Source of the DNA: Eurosta solidaginis
Lineage: Eukaryota; Arthropoda; Insecta; Diptera; Tephritidae
Length of the DNA stretch: 64,000 nucleotides
Reading direction: 5' to 3'
Assembly (NCBI RefSeq): GCF_040869045.1
Contig: NC_090319.1
Location: forward strand, 396,815,601 to 396,879,600
Shown: positions 33,006 to 43,359 of the stretch, one piece after another
How the letters are laid out: each line of letters starts with the position of its first letter
How positions within the stretch are numbered: the stretch's first letter is position 1
The notes under the pieces: model-generated
Seen by the model: the letters and a program-made list of their open reading frames with translations, nothing else
Told to the model about the DNA's origin: nothing
Database searches by the model: none
Position numbers and translations under genes: made by a program

Positions 33006-33884
33006 GCGCGACAAAAAAAATCAGTTAGAAAGTATTCGGAGTTACACCTAGGACAGTGACGTCGACGAAGGTATGAGTTCCAAGTCGTAGTCTTGTAGCT
33101 TCTGTTGCATGTGGTATGACGGCCAGGAGGCGTGGTAGTGACTGCTGGTGGACAGGATTACTGCTGTTCACACATAGGGACTTAAAGCTCTTAAAATAGC
33201 CCAAAAAACTAGAGGCACGCTTTGCCGCGATCAACAATAGGCCAGCGTTGGAGCTCATCGTTAAAACTGTGCCACGAGAGCCATGAGTATTAAAATACCA
33301 TTAATAGCAACCGTAAGTCGCCTTTGTGAGTAACCAGCAAGGGGCCACAAATAATTTTAAGAAATGGTGTCATCAACGAGTATTAGGAGTTAGACCAAAA
33401 TACCTGCTTCGGTGAAACTACGCTTTGTACGAGACATACAGACAAAGGTGTGATCATTTTGGTACTTAATTTTTTTTCGGCAGACCACGCAGTATCAGTC
33501 CCTTAGAACGGAGTTAGGTTCGAAGTCTCCTTGGAGTAAGTGAATGCAGGATAGGGTCTCCGCAAAGAGATGCTCCTGAAATTTTTTGAACGAGACTGTA
33601 AGGCAAAAACCCCGGATCTTTACGAAATGGCCAAAACCTTGATTTCCTTAAATACATACAAACAAAACCTTTCGTAAATATTATTTTTTTAAATGGAAAA
33701 ATCAAGCTTTTTAAAGTAAGATCGAAGGCGTACGCCGGCGCGCCGCCGCCGATATAGTGATCGGCGTAAACCTCTAGTGTACATATCCATGTATATAGAA
33801 ATTACTTAGGATGTATTTACTTTGGTTCGGAAGTATTCCGTTTTCGATCTATATAATAAAACCTCATATCTATAAAAAAAACTA
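33006..33884. other. No gene recognised
   Basis: A 77-codon minus frame (33258-33025) has coding-like composition but no recognised family; it may be another retrotransposon scrap. A GC-rich patch 'gcgtacgccggcgcgccgcc' lies at 33729-33748. Confidence 0.3.
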
Positions 33885-34250
33885 TGGTTGTTGTTGTTGT
33901 TGTAGCGATAAGGCCACTCCCCGAAGGTTTTGGGGAACTTGGGGTCGCCATAGATTCGTCTGCTAAAGCAACAGGATTCGCCACGGGTTGGTTAGTGTGA
34001 CCACATAAAACCTTCAAGGCCCTCAGGCCCATGGCCATCGTCGCCAGAGCCTAGGCTGTTAAAGAAACAGCATTCGCCACGGTAGGGTAGGTTGACAATT
34101 GGGTTAGAGAAGCTATAAATTGCGCTGTCAACCATTTGAAAGGGTTGCGCTACACAACCCCTTCAATAAATTTGGTATTTTAGTCGCCTCTTACGACAGG
34201 CACACTTGCCCCGGGTATATTCTAAGCCCCATAACCCGCTGGGGGAAAAA
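33885..34250 (-). mobile_element. CAA-tailed dispersed repeat, diverged copy
   Basis: Read on the minus strand it begins 'cagcgggttatggggcttag' near 34250 and ends in a CAA/TTG tract at 33889-33903. It matches the longer copy at 36577-36993 in order and content, with an internal deletion. A (CAA)n 3' tail suggests target-primed retrotransposition by a jockey-like partner. Confidence 0.65.
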
Positions 34251-34299
34251 TCGTGTCCCTATACGTGTTTATTATAAATATAGTAAAATAACGAATTAC

Positions 34300-34819
34300 T
34301 TAATTGGCGCTTAACCGTTTAAACGGTTATGGCCGTCCAACAAGGCGCGCCAGTCGCCCCTTCTCTCTGCCAACCGGCGCCAATTGGTCACACCAAGGGA
34401 GTTTAAATCGTTTTCCACCTGGTCCTTTCAACGGAGTGGAGGCCGCCCTCTACCTCTGCTTCCATAGGCGTGTTCCGATAGAAACAATTTCTTGGCCGGA
34501 GCGTCATATTTCATTCGCATAACGTGGCCTAGCCAGCGTAGCCGCTGCGTTTTAATTCGCTGGAGTATGTTGATGTCTGCGTATAGCTCGTACAGCTCAT
34601 GTTGTTGTTGTTGTTGTAGCAATGCTTCGCCCCACCTAACAGCCGCGACCGGTCACAAATTGTCATCAATTCGTACAGCTCATCGTTAAATCTTCTTCAG
34701 TACTCGCCATCGCCAACGCGTAGAGGTTCATAAATCTTTCGAAGAACTGTTCTCTCGAACACTCCCAGAGCCGCTTCATCTGCTGTTCTCATGGTCCATG
34801 CTTTTGCCCCATATAGCAG
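34300..34819 (-). mobile_element. 5'-truncated RTE insertion with 14-bp target duplication, in the host intron
   Basis: A 520-bp minus-strand fragment of the RTE ORF2 C-terminus (FERTVLRKIYEPLRVGD near 34760-34710; KTQRLRWLGHVMRMKYD near 34555-34505), ending near the stop at about 34305. Direct repeats 'aaataacgaattac' at 34286-34299 and 34820-34833 flank it. The right repeat is only 16 bp from the acceptor of the PHYHD1-like exon. A 70-bp jockey tail is nested inside. Confidence 0.85.
34601..34670 (-). mobile_element. 70-bp jockey-like 3' tail with 13-bp target duplication
   Basis: The insert is the inverse of the jockey 3' end at 32516-32586, finishing in a (CAA)n tract, and is flanked by 'tcgtacagctcat' at 34588-34600 and 34671-34683. 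It is an extremely 5'-truncated target-primed insertion within the RTE fragment. Confidence 0.9.
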
Positions 34820-34849
34820 AAATAACGAATTACACTTATTTATTTGCAG

Positions 34850-35760
34850 CTTAACCAAAATGGTTACATTGTCATCGAAGATTTTCTAACACCGAGTGAG
34901 GTCGAAGAGCTTTACACTACTGGTCGTGCCCTCTGCATGGATGCACCGCAGGCGAATCGTAAAATTTTCAGTACAGTTAATCAAAAGGATGCCCACAGCA
35001 AAGAGACATATTTTCTCGAATCAGGTGATAAAGTTCGGTTTTTCTTCGAAGAGGGTGCCATAGGTGAAAATGGTGACTTAGTGGTTGATCCCATGATAGC
35101 CCTTAACAAGGTTGGGCATGCGCTGCACGTTGATCATCCCATATTTAAGAAATTAACATTCAGTAATCGCGTTAAAGAGATTTGTTGGCAGCTGAATTTT
35201 AATAAACCGGCTATATGCCAGAGCATGTATATCTATAAGAATCCCGGTATTGGAGGTGAGGTGATACCGCATCAAGACTCATGGTTTTTGTATACAGAAC
35301 CGAATTCCGTAATTGGCTTTTGGTTCGCCCTTGAAGACTGCACCTTGCAAAATGGTTGCTTGCAAGCGATAAAGGGATCACATACAAGCGGGGTTCATCG
35401 TCGTTATATGCGTAATCCAGATAAGGAAGGCAACCAGTTACTCATTTATGACAGACCGCCACCTATATATCCGCAATCAAGTTACACACCATTAATAGTG
35501 GCTAAAGGTACTAATACATTAAGGTTTTATTATTTTTGTAATTTATTAGTAACGTATGTGCTGGTCTTCTCTCAGGAACCTGTATCATAATTCACGGTAA
35601 TGTGGTGCATAAAAGTGAACCGAATAGATCGCAAAAGAGCCGGCATGCATATACTTTCCATGTAATTGAAACTGATAATAGTGTGAAATATTCTGAAGAC
35701 AATTGGCTCCAGCCACCAAATGGAAAACATTTTCCAATATTGTTTGAACGAAAGGATTAA
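34850..35760 (+). CDS. Phytanoyl-CoA dioxygenase domain-containing protein (PHYHD1-like), 5' exon missing
   Basis: Two exons (34850-35507 and 35576-35760) encode about 280 residues of a PhyH-family Fe(II)/2-oxoglutarate oxygenase. Seen directly: [12 protein letters not shown] in the N-terminal half, the facial-triad H-x-D in [13 protein letters not shown] (His141/Asp143 counted from 34850), the distal His in [10 protein letters not shown] (His231) and an Arg 11 residues later (Arg242), where the family binds 2-oxoglutarate. All key residues are present, so the enzyme is probably active. Human PHYHD1 has 291 residues, so only about ten N-terminal residues are missing; these belong to an upstream exon, because 34850 follows an acceptor (tatttgcag) and no in-frame ATG is at the start. 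The stop is TAA at 35758. The substrate is unknown. No TE lies in the exons, but the upstream intron is full of them. Confidence 0.9.
35508..35575 (+). other. 68-bp intron of the PHYHD1-like gene
   Basis: Starts GTACTAAT, ends TCTCTCAG, phase 1 (splits the Gly codon of VAKG). The length is typical of short fly introns. Reading through it would give stop-free but nonsense sequence followed by a stop at 35588. Confidence 0.9.
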
Positions 35761-36180
35761 ATTATGCAATTTGGATTAAGAAACCAGTACAATAATTTTA
35801 TTCACTTCTATTTTTTGTACATGTTATTAGATATATTACCAATATGCATTGTTACAAATGAAATTATAGAAGAAGAAAATTGCAAGACTTCGGCCCGGTT
35901 CTTCAGTACAAGTTCAATTCAGTTTGTCAGTTAAACTACGCTTAAACTTATTCTGCAGTTTTTCAGTCTACTTTAACTGAAGCTTAAGCGGCCGATCTGG
36001 AAGGGTTAAAACTCTAGTTAACTTATTGGTGATTTGCGTTCGTTCGAAATGGCGTCGAATATACCCAAAAAGCATTTGGGCTTGAATTTTTCGGTACACA
36101 AACGACCCAGAACCAAATTGCGCCATATCTCTTTAAACAAAGCAAAATTTTCTAAATTTTCTTTTTGTATTAGATAGGGA
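35761..36180. other. 3' UTR and flank of the PHYHD1-like gene; possible MITE end
   Basis: The sequence just after the stop is A/T-rich and could be 3' UTR; no perfect AATAAA was seen. From 35891 'cggcccggttcttcagtaca' and nearby 'tcagttaaactacgcttaaa' look like a dispersed-repeat end, but no partner terminus was found. Confidence 0.35.
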
Positions 36181-37160
36181 AAGTTCTATCAGGTCATAAA
36201 GGGATAGAAGGTAATGAAAATGAAGATGCGTTGGTAAGGCAAAGGCACTCGACGGTAGACGTTCCAATTCACTTGGAAGAAATCAAAAGAAGACAGGAGT
36301 TACACAGGAGCCATCAAGCAGCAAAGGCGTAGACAGAAGCGAGATGCTGCAAAATTTCTAAGATGATGTGCAAATCCTACGATGTTACACTCACAAAGCT
36401 GGTCATATCTCTCTAAAAATAGGATACTTAAGGCTCAATTGGATACTGCCTTCTGACATCACATGCTTATAAGCTAGGCCTCGTAAGTAACAGCAGATGT
36501 AGGAAGTGCCAGCTGCAGGAAGAAACGGTTGATCACGTATTGTGTTCGTGTTCTGCGCTCGCGAGGTAAAGGCTCCAGCGGGTTATGGGGTCAGAATATA
36601 CCCGCGGTAGGTATGCTTGTAGTAAGAGGCGACTAAAATACCAGATTCAAGGGGCTGTGTAGCGCTACGCTTCAGGTTGCCAGCGCAATATATAGCTTCT
36701 CCAAACCCAATTGTCAACCTCACCTATCCGCGGCGAATCCTATTTCACTAACAGACGAGGCTTTGGCGACCCTAAGCTCCTCATGGATCTTGGGCTGGGG
36801 AGGGAGGGGATGGCCTGATGGCGGTTTAATGTGGCCACATAAATCGTTCCCGAGATGATCCGGCTAGCACCTTAATGGTGCTGTGGTACCGGAGCGTACC
36901 GGATCTGTATCCGGCAAAGGACCATCACATCGATAACACTCTCCAAAGCCTTCGGGGAGCAACGTTATCACTACAACAACAACAACAACAACAGGGGCGG
37001 CAGAGTTGACATATTGTAGTATTTGCCAAGAGGAGGAGTTATTTTTTAACATACTCCATACTTTTTTGAGGCTGTCCGTCAAACAAATTCTGGCAATATT
37101 ATGGACACATGCAGTCTATGCGAGGTCTTTACTGACCGGCCAGAGACACCTAAACTAACC
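36181..37160 (+). pseudogene. I/LOA-like ORF2 3' fragment, split by a CAA-tailed repeat
   Basis: One frame gives the RNase H end (LSGHKGIEGNENEDALVRQ near 36186) and VDVPIHLEEIKRRQELHRSH, and another the zinc-like CRKCQLQEETVDHVLCSCSA (36500-36560). After the insert at 36577-36993 it continues with 'tagtatttgccaagagga' and the 3' end seen also at 10440-10550. It is dead and 5'-truncated. Confidence 0.75.
36577..36993 (+). mobile_element. CAA-tailed dispersed repeat, 417 bp
   Basis: Starts 'cgggttatggggtcagaata' and ends in a CAA tract (36972-36992). A diverged inverse copy is at 33885-34250. It interrupts the I/LOA fragment between its zinc-like motif and 3' end. It has no coding capacity, so it is a non-autonomous retroposon or a fixed segment of a larger non-LTR element. 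Confidence 0.7.
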
Positions 37161-37168
37161 TTAACCGT

Positions 37169-37568
37169 TTGGAATTCTTTTTAGCGATATTTCGTTCATT
37201 AAAAAAATAAAAAACAAAAAAACTACCAATGTTAAAGGCCCGGTTTCTATGAACATACGAAACCAAAACCAATTTAAAATTCATTGTTCAACGCCAAAAA
37301 CTCGACAAGTACTCGATTCACGGAAAAATGTCATTAGCGTGTTAACTTATTCATTCCGTATGTTCGGATTGGAATTCTTTTTAGCGATATTTCGTTCATT
37401 AAAAAAATAAAAAACAAAAAAAATACCAATGTTAAAGGCCCGGTTTCTATGAACATACGAAACCTAAACCAATTTAAAATTCATCGTTCAACGCCAAAAA
37501 CTCGACAAGTGTTCGATTCACGTAAAAATGTCATTAGCATGTTAACTTATTCATTACGTATGTTCGGA
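37169..37568. repeat. Two tandem copies of a 200-bp sequence
   Basis: 'ttggaattctttttagcgat' starts at 37169 and 37369, a period of exactly 200. The copies differ at only a few sites. Each ends with 'gtatgttcgga'. No coding sense. Confidence 0.95.
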
Positions 37569-37632
37569 ACATTCGTCTCCATTTAAGAAATTGTCGAATG
37601 GTTTAATGTATATTTGGAATATTATGTATATA

Positions 37633-37860
37633 GGGCAACATCAAAATTTCAGAAATAAGGTTTTTCAATTAGAAGAAAATTTTTCTAAGCGGGGTCGCCC
37701 CTCGGCAGTGTCTGGCAAGCACTCTGAGTGTATTTCTGCCATGGACAGCTCTCAGTGAAAACTCATCTGCCTCGCAGATGCCGTTCGGAGTCGGCATAAA
37801 ACAAGTAGGTCCGGTCTCGCCAATTTGTAGGAAAAATTGAAAAGGAGCACGACGCCAATA
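37633..37860 (+). mobile_element. SINE fragment, head and tail truncated
   Basis: From 'gggcaacatcaaaatttcag' through 'gcggggtcgcccctcggcag' (37690) to 'aaaaggagcacgacgcc', matching the body of the SINE at 11651-12001. The A and B boxes and the A/T tail are absent. Confidence 0.75.
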
Positions 37861-37941
37861 TATAAAATAATTAAAAGAAAAAATTTTAACATTATTTTGT
37901 GTCGTTATTGGCCGTTAGTGTTTAGAAAAACTGAAATTTTT

Positions 37942-38072
37942 GGCCGGGTTTTCTTAAATAAAACACTTGGATGTGTATTTTATTTTGTTTTTATTTTTCA
38001 ATAGTCGAAATATTGAAAAATAAAAACAAAATAAAATACACATCCAAGTGTTTTATTTAAGAAACCCCGGCC
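37942..38072. repeat. Near-perfect palindrome with 61-bp arms
   Basis: Arms 37942-38002 and 38012-38072 are inverted complements; the inner 52 bp match without a mismatch and one mismatch lies in the outer part. The loop is 9 bases. The arms are A/T-rich apart from the outer 'ggccggg'. Confidence 0.95.
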
Positions 38073-38290
38073 TTGAGCTCAACCATAAATTTCAGAAAAA
38101 ATTTGAAGTTAAACGGTTTTATTGAAAAGAATTGAGTATTGAGAACTTAGATTATAGCAAATTGTCAGGAAAGTCCTTGTAATAATGAGTCACTAAATGA
38201 ACTAAATAGATTGAGAAATAATAGGCAATTAAATAAAGACTAAAAACTTGAAAATAAAACACTTAAAAAAAATTTTTAAGTTAAACAATT
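38073..38290 (+). repeat. Dispersed A/T-rich repeat
   Basis: From 'agttaaacggttttattgaa' to 'ttaagttaaacaattttatt'. Inverse copies lie at about 47325-47500, 51790-51945 and 56825-56955, each next to the non-LTR 3' end. It has no coding sense. Confidence 0.65.
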
Positions 38291-38392
38291 TTATTGAAAA
38301 CAATATTTACATGAAGTAATAATAATAGTAAAAACTAGAAAATAATTAGTGTGGTAGTTGATAAATATACCACTATTTAATTGTACAAACAC

Positions 38393-38590
38393 TATTTTAT
38401 TTTTTATAAAATATCTTTATTTTAATGACTCCTAAATGTATGTTACAATACGTTTTAAAAATTCATAACCGAATGAAAATTTTTGAAAGACAATATTTTA
38501 CAATTGAAAAATAAAAATTAACAAGAACAAAAAAAATTCAATTTATTTAAAGTAGGTACATTTAAAGTTGAATATAAATATAACCCTACA
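38393..38590 (-). repeat. 3' LTR of the gypsy element
   Basis: 198 bp, starting TGTAGGGTTATA on the minus strand. It differs from the other LTR by one substitution and one A-run length. The integrase stop codon lies inside it. Confidence 0.85.
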
Positions 38591-39674
38591 ATACTCCCCC
38601 TTCCGGAGATTTAATGTTAAACAAATTAAAAGTAACTTTCTTTTTTGTTTTTGTGTTAGGTATCTGTATTTTATCAATCATTGCTGGTTTAAAACGATCA
38701 ATAGGAATAGATTCAATTTTAAAGTTTTTAATATCTTTTTCAATAACTCTATAAGGACCTTCATACGGATGTTGCAAGGAATGTTTGTTTATTACACGTA
38801 CAAAAACAAAATAACAATCTTTTAAATCTTTTGGAACAAAAATACCACTAGAATTTTGATGATGTTCCAAATTTGATTTAAAATTTTTAAAATGTTCACG
38901 CAAACTACTTAAAACATCCGTTGAAGTTATATTCTCTGTAGTTGAAACAAATAATTCACCAGGTAATCTTAAATTTTGTCCATAAACCATTTCAGCCGGT
39001 GTTGCTGAAATATCTTCTTTAAAAATCGATCGCAAACCCATAAGTACTATTGGTAACTCTTCATACCAATCTCTGGATCCATTCCTAGCCGTTATTGAAG
39101 ATTTAAGCTGTCTATGAAAACGTTCTATCATTCCATTAGCTTGGGGATGATAAGGAGAAGTTGTTATTTGATGACTTCCAAGAAGTTTCGTTAATTCTGA
39201 AAACAAGTTTGAAGTAAATTGAGATCCCTGATCTGTTGTTATTTCTAATGGAACTCCAAAACGTGAAATATATTCTTTAAAAAATTTATTTACAACCGTA
39301 ACTGCAGAAATATCTCTTAGTGCGAATGCCTCTGGCCAACGTGTAAATCTATCAATTATAGTTAATATGTAACGATATCCTTTTGAAACAGGTAAGGGTC
39401 CAACAATATCTAAGTGAATGTGTTCAAATCTAGATTTTGGAATTGGAATTTTCATAACTGGAGATTTTGTATGACGATGTACTTTCGATTTTTGACAACT
39501 TATACATTCTTTAGACCAAGTATTAATATCTTTATTCATTTTAGGCCAAAAATATTTCTTAACTATCAAACGACGTGTAGCTCTACTACCAGGATGTGAA
39601 ATCCCATGTAACATATCAAATATTATTTTTCTTAAATTGTTTGGAATGAAAGGCCTAGGATTTTCTCCTGACAC
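38586..39674 (-). CDS. Gypsy integrase region
   Basis: An uninterrupted 362-codon frame. It has the N-terminal zinc-binding H-H-C-C (His23, His27, Cys57, Cys60), then the catalytic core with Asp89 (HLDIVGPLP), Asp148 (TTDQGSQF) and Glu184 (ANGMIERFHR), a D,D(35)E spacing. A C-terminal region follows with HPYEGPYRVIEK, typical of gypsy integrases. It would insert element DNA into the nucleus as part of a Gag-Pol product. All catalytic residues are intact. It is really the end of pol, and its own ATG is unlikely to be the natural start. Confidence 0.9.
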   Translation of the reverse strand: MSGENPRPFIPNNLRKIIFDMLHGISHPGSRATRRLIVKKYFWPKMNKDINTWSKECISCQKSKVHRHTKSPVMKIPIPKSRFEHIHLDIVGPLPVSKGYRYILTIIDRFTRWPEAFALRDISAVTVVNKFFKEYISRFGVPLEITTDQGSQFTSNLFSELTKLLGSHQITTSPYHPQANGMIERFHRQLKSSITARNGSRDWYEELPIVLMGLRSIFKEDISATPAEMVYGQNLRLPGELFVSTTENITSTDVLSSLREHFKNFKSNLEHHQNSSGIFVPKDLKDCYFVFVRVINKHSLQHPYEGPYRVIEKDIKNFKIESIPIDRFKPAMIDKIQIPNTKTKKKVTFNLFNIKSPEGGVL

Positions 39675-41280
39675 TTCGCACCATATATTAAAGTTAAGAA
39701 CAGAATTTTTATTAGTTTCAAATTTAAAAATGTTTGCTCTGAGGTAAGTTTGTCTTGTTGTTGTTCACTTTGTAAAATTTTTAAATTAATGTCCGAATTA
39801 TTAATCGCTTCTACTTCAAACGCACGAGATAAACGTTTGATGTATGACACCACCTATTGCCTTATTGGATGCATCTACATTTAAAGAAAGTTTTGCATCT
39901 TTGTTAAAATGATTTAACAATATCGCAGATGCAAACTTTTCTTTAATGCATTCGAAAGCTTTATTAGATGTATCGTCCCAAATTAAAATCTTGTCTCGCT
40001 TCTTATTTGTTCAATTAATTAAATCATAGATAACTGTCGTAAACTCTGCTAATTTTGTTATATATCGATGGTAATAATTAACCATACCAATAAATTTTTG
40101 TGCCTGCTTAATAGATTTTGGACGATCAAAATTTCGAATGGCTAAAACTTTTCCTTCTGAGGGTCTAATTCCCGTTTCAGAAATATTATGTCCTAAAAAG
40201 TCAACATTTGTTACGCCAAAAGTACATTTACTTGGTTTTATATTTAAACCGTACTCCGTTAGACGTTGAAATAGTACGCGAAGATCTTTAAAATGTTGTT
40301 CCTCATTTTCGCTTGCCACTAAGAGATCATCAATATATGTAAAAACAAAGTCTAAATCATTAACTGCTTCATTAATAAATCGTTGAAAAGTTTGCGCGGA
40401 GTTCCTAAGCCCGAAAGGCATTCGTACAAATTCAAACATGCCAAAAGGCGTAGTGATTGCAGTTTTATAGATATCCTCTTCTGCCATTGGAATTTGGTGA
40501 TAAGCTCTTACCAAATCTAATTTTGAAAATATTTTCTTATTTCTTAGATTCATGTTGAAGTCATGAACATGGGGCAAAGGATAACGATCAGGAACTGTTA
40601 CGACATTTAATCTTCTAAAATCTCCACAAGGACGCCAGTCATTTAACTCCTTCTTGGGTACAAGATGTAAAGGAGATGCTACTGCTGAATTAGAAGGTCT
40701 ACATATCCCTGTCTTTACTAAAAAATCGAATTCAGTTTTAGCTACTTTGAATTTAATGGGGTCTAAACGCCTTGGTTTAGAAAATGGTAAATTTCCTTCA
40801 GTGACTAGTCTGTGAACTGTTGTATGTCTAACTGGTTGTGAATAATCTGGTTCAGAAAATAAAGAAGGAAATTCTTTCAATAACTTTGTAAATTTGTTAT
40901 CAACAGCGAAAACTTTTGGTAGCGAAACATTACAAACACATGAAATTGTGTTAACTGAAAGACTTGTTACCGGATCTACTAAGCATTTGCGTGTAACATC
41001 AATTAAGAGACCATATTTACACAGAAAATCAGCACCGAAAATTGGTTCAGCTATATCTGCTATTAAAAATGTGAACGGAAATTCGCGACGCAGTCCCAAA
41101 TTTATAGTTAAAAGTTTTTTACCGTATGTCGAAATCGTTGAACCGTTAGCTGCCGTTAAAATAATATCTGATGACTTTTTCGAACATGAAGATTTTGAAA
41201 CCGGAAGCACTGAAATTTCTGCTCCACTATCTATTAAAAAATTCAATTTGTTTGTTTTATCAAAAATAAATAAGCGACGT
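39675..41280 (-). pseudogene. Gypsy protease and reverse transcriptase with gutted RNase H
   Basis: The frame from 41246 to 40011 holds the protease ([14 protein letters not shown]), a linker ([13 protein letters not shown]) and a full RT palm ([25 protein letters not shown] near residue 304). It shifts frame near 40011. The RNase H start (VDASNKAIGG near 39870) runs straight into SYIKRLSRAFEVEA, so most of the RNase H fold, including later catalytic acids, is deleted. The copy should therefore be unable to complete reverse transcription by itself. Confidence 0.85.
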
Positions 41281-41321
41281 GTCTAAATCTCCGTTGTTTG
41301 TCGCCGCAACAACGGATAACT

Positions 41322-42229
41322 TTAGTTTGACGAACTATTGTTATTTTTAAAAGCGCATGGTTGTTCGCACTTCAAAGCCTGATTACCAAACTTATAATGA
41401 TACCTACAGAGCCAATTGGGGTTATCACGAGACTTTGATCTATATCTAGAGGGACTTCTAAAGCGATTCCTACTAAAAGATCGGGACCTTGAATAATTTT
41501 GACTCATCTGATTTTTAATTTCACTGATCTCTAATGATAATTTTTCAAAATTTTTGCAAATAATGTTAGTTGTTTGAACTAAATTTGAAATAATTGTATT
41601 TTCGCTTTTAGAATTTGGAAAATTACTAACTGAAGCTATTTCATTTTTATTATAAGCTTCCCAAATATTATCGGCTAATTTAACTAATTCACTTATTTCA
41701 GTCGAATTCGAACTAGCAAGGATAATTCTTAAATTTTTTGGCAACTTCCTTATCCAAAGCTTTTTAAGAATTTCCTTGCTAAAATTGTTTCCAGAGAGTA
41801 GCACTAGAGACCGATAAAACTCAGAAGGTTTACAATCTCCCATTTCTGAATCGGATAACACTCGATCTAACTTGGCATTCTCACTTAATGAGTGCCGTGC
41901 AATTAAAATTTTCTTTAATGCAGAAAATTTGTCATCTTCAGGAGGATTTTGAATAAAATCAAGAATTGTCATAATTACATCCTGCGTAAGTGCAGTTATG
42001 ACATATTCATATTTTGTCCCTTCCTAGTAATGTTCTTTCGACTAAATTGCATTTCAGCATGGATGAACCATGCTTCAGGGCAATTAGTCCAAAATTGGGG
42101 AAGTTTTACCGATGTAGCAAAAATTTCGTTATTTTGATTCACATATGGATTTGGTAAATAATTTTGATAATTTTCATTATCCAAATCAATAAGCGAATCG
42201 TTTACGGTGATTGATGGTGAATGAAGCAT
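41322..42229 (-). pseudogene. Gypsy gag, frameshifted
   Basis: The first part (42229-41996) contains VKLPQFWTNCPEAWFIHAEM, the N-terminal gag domain seen in CsRn1-like elements. The second part (41972-41322) follows in another frame and ends with an Arg/Ser-rich stretch (SRSRSFSRNRFRSPSRYRS) and CRYHYKFGNQALKCEQPC, a Cys-His-Cys-Cys nucleic-acid-binding motif in place of classical knuckles. A single small indel near 42020-42030 separates the two. Confidence 0.8.
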
Positions 42230-43162
42230 TGTTAATAAAAATAATTACAAAAATTATATTATAGGAAGAAATAAAAATGTCCGGAAAGGATCGTTTACAA
42301 AACCAAAATGTTCAATCTATTTTGATACATATACATATACATATAAATAATATTAATGCTAGATACAGCTCACCAAATATTTCTCGCAATTGTATATTTT
42401 TTACTTATTTCGAAATAATATGTTTGTCCAGAAAATCCAAAATTGCATAACAAATTCTTGAGTTCCTTTTCTACACGTTCTCTGCACTCGCAAGTGAGCT
42501 GTTTTTCCTATTATATTTGTTGTTATTTGTTCCTGCTTTCTTTCTAGTTATTTTGGTAGCTGCTTGTTTTCTTACACGCTTTTGTGGTGTTATTGCTTAA
42601 CGTTTGATTGGTTGCTTTCTAGCTTTAATATATTCCGCGTTCAGTATCTCAAAAATATTAACAAGTAACTGAGCATTTGTAAATTTTCTGCTCTTTATTT
42701 CAAATTAATCTTTTAGTTAAATTTAGATTTTATTTTTATTTATTTTAATTTTATACAGGATGTTATTAATAAATCGCACCGCTAATTGTTTGTTCTAATT
42801 TTTGCTTTTTAACTACTTTTTGCAATAACACATTTTTGATGATCCAATTTAGGGAATAAATCACGCTAATTTTCTAATGCCTGTTTGGCTGCGTTCATTT
42901 CAGCTTGTTGTATAGATGAATCATTTGCCGTTGCCAAATGCTTGGAACGAAAATAAACTGCTACATACATATAAACTTTTGTATTAGTTGGCTCAATAGA
43001 CTCTATCACTTAATAAACTGATATTTCAGATTCTCCGCTTTCATTATTCGCAACATAAGACAGCATTGTTTTAGCTACGATTTTTGATCATTCCAATAGA
43101 GCTTTTAAAAATACTTCCAACAAATCAGCGTGATCCTTAGTCTTAATTAACGATGAGCGTTT
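42230..43162 (-). other. 5' leader of the gypsy element
   Basis: About 0.9 kb of non-coding A/T-rich sequence between the 5' LTR and gag. No further motif was identified. Confidence 0.6.
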
Positions 43163-43359
43163 TATTTTATTTTTTATAAAATATCTTTATTTTAATGACT
43201 CCTAAATGTATGTTACAATACGTTTTAAAAATTCATAACCGAATGAAAATTTTTGAAAGACAATATTTTACAATTGAAAAACAAAAATTAACAAGAACAA
43301 AAAAATTCAATTTATTTAAAGTAGGTACATTTAAAGTTGAATATAAATATAACCCTACA
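43163..43359 (-). repeat. 5' LTR of the gypsy element
   Basis: 197 bp, almost identical to the 3' LTR at 38393-38590. Confidence 0.85.

Larger units (their letters stand above)
38393..43359 (-). mobile_element. Ty3/gypsy LTR retrotransposon, CsRn1-like, defective but recent
   Basis: A minus-strand element with LTRs at both ends, followed in order by gag, protease-RT-(RNase H) and integrase. A purine tract (inverse of 'atactcccccttcc', 38590-38604) precedes the 3' LTR. CsRn1-type placement rests on the gag domain and its C-H-H-C-like motif. No matching target duplication was found at the outer ends, and no certain primer binding site was identified. No envelope gene is present. Confidence 0.85.

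Noticed and set aside
33025..33258. 77-codon minus-strand frame
   Set aside because: No recognisable motif; surrounded by retrotransposon debris.
34844..34849. Translation start at TTG before the PHYHD1-like exon
   Set aside because: The position is within a splice acceptor (tatttgcag) and not an ATG; the start must be in an upstream exon.
38393..43359. Target-site duplication of the gypsy element
   Set aside because: The outer flanks ('acaaacac' on the left, 'aataggcc' on the right) show no convincing direct repeat.
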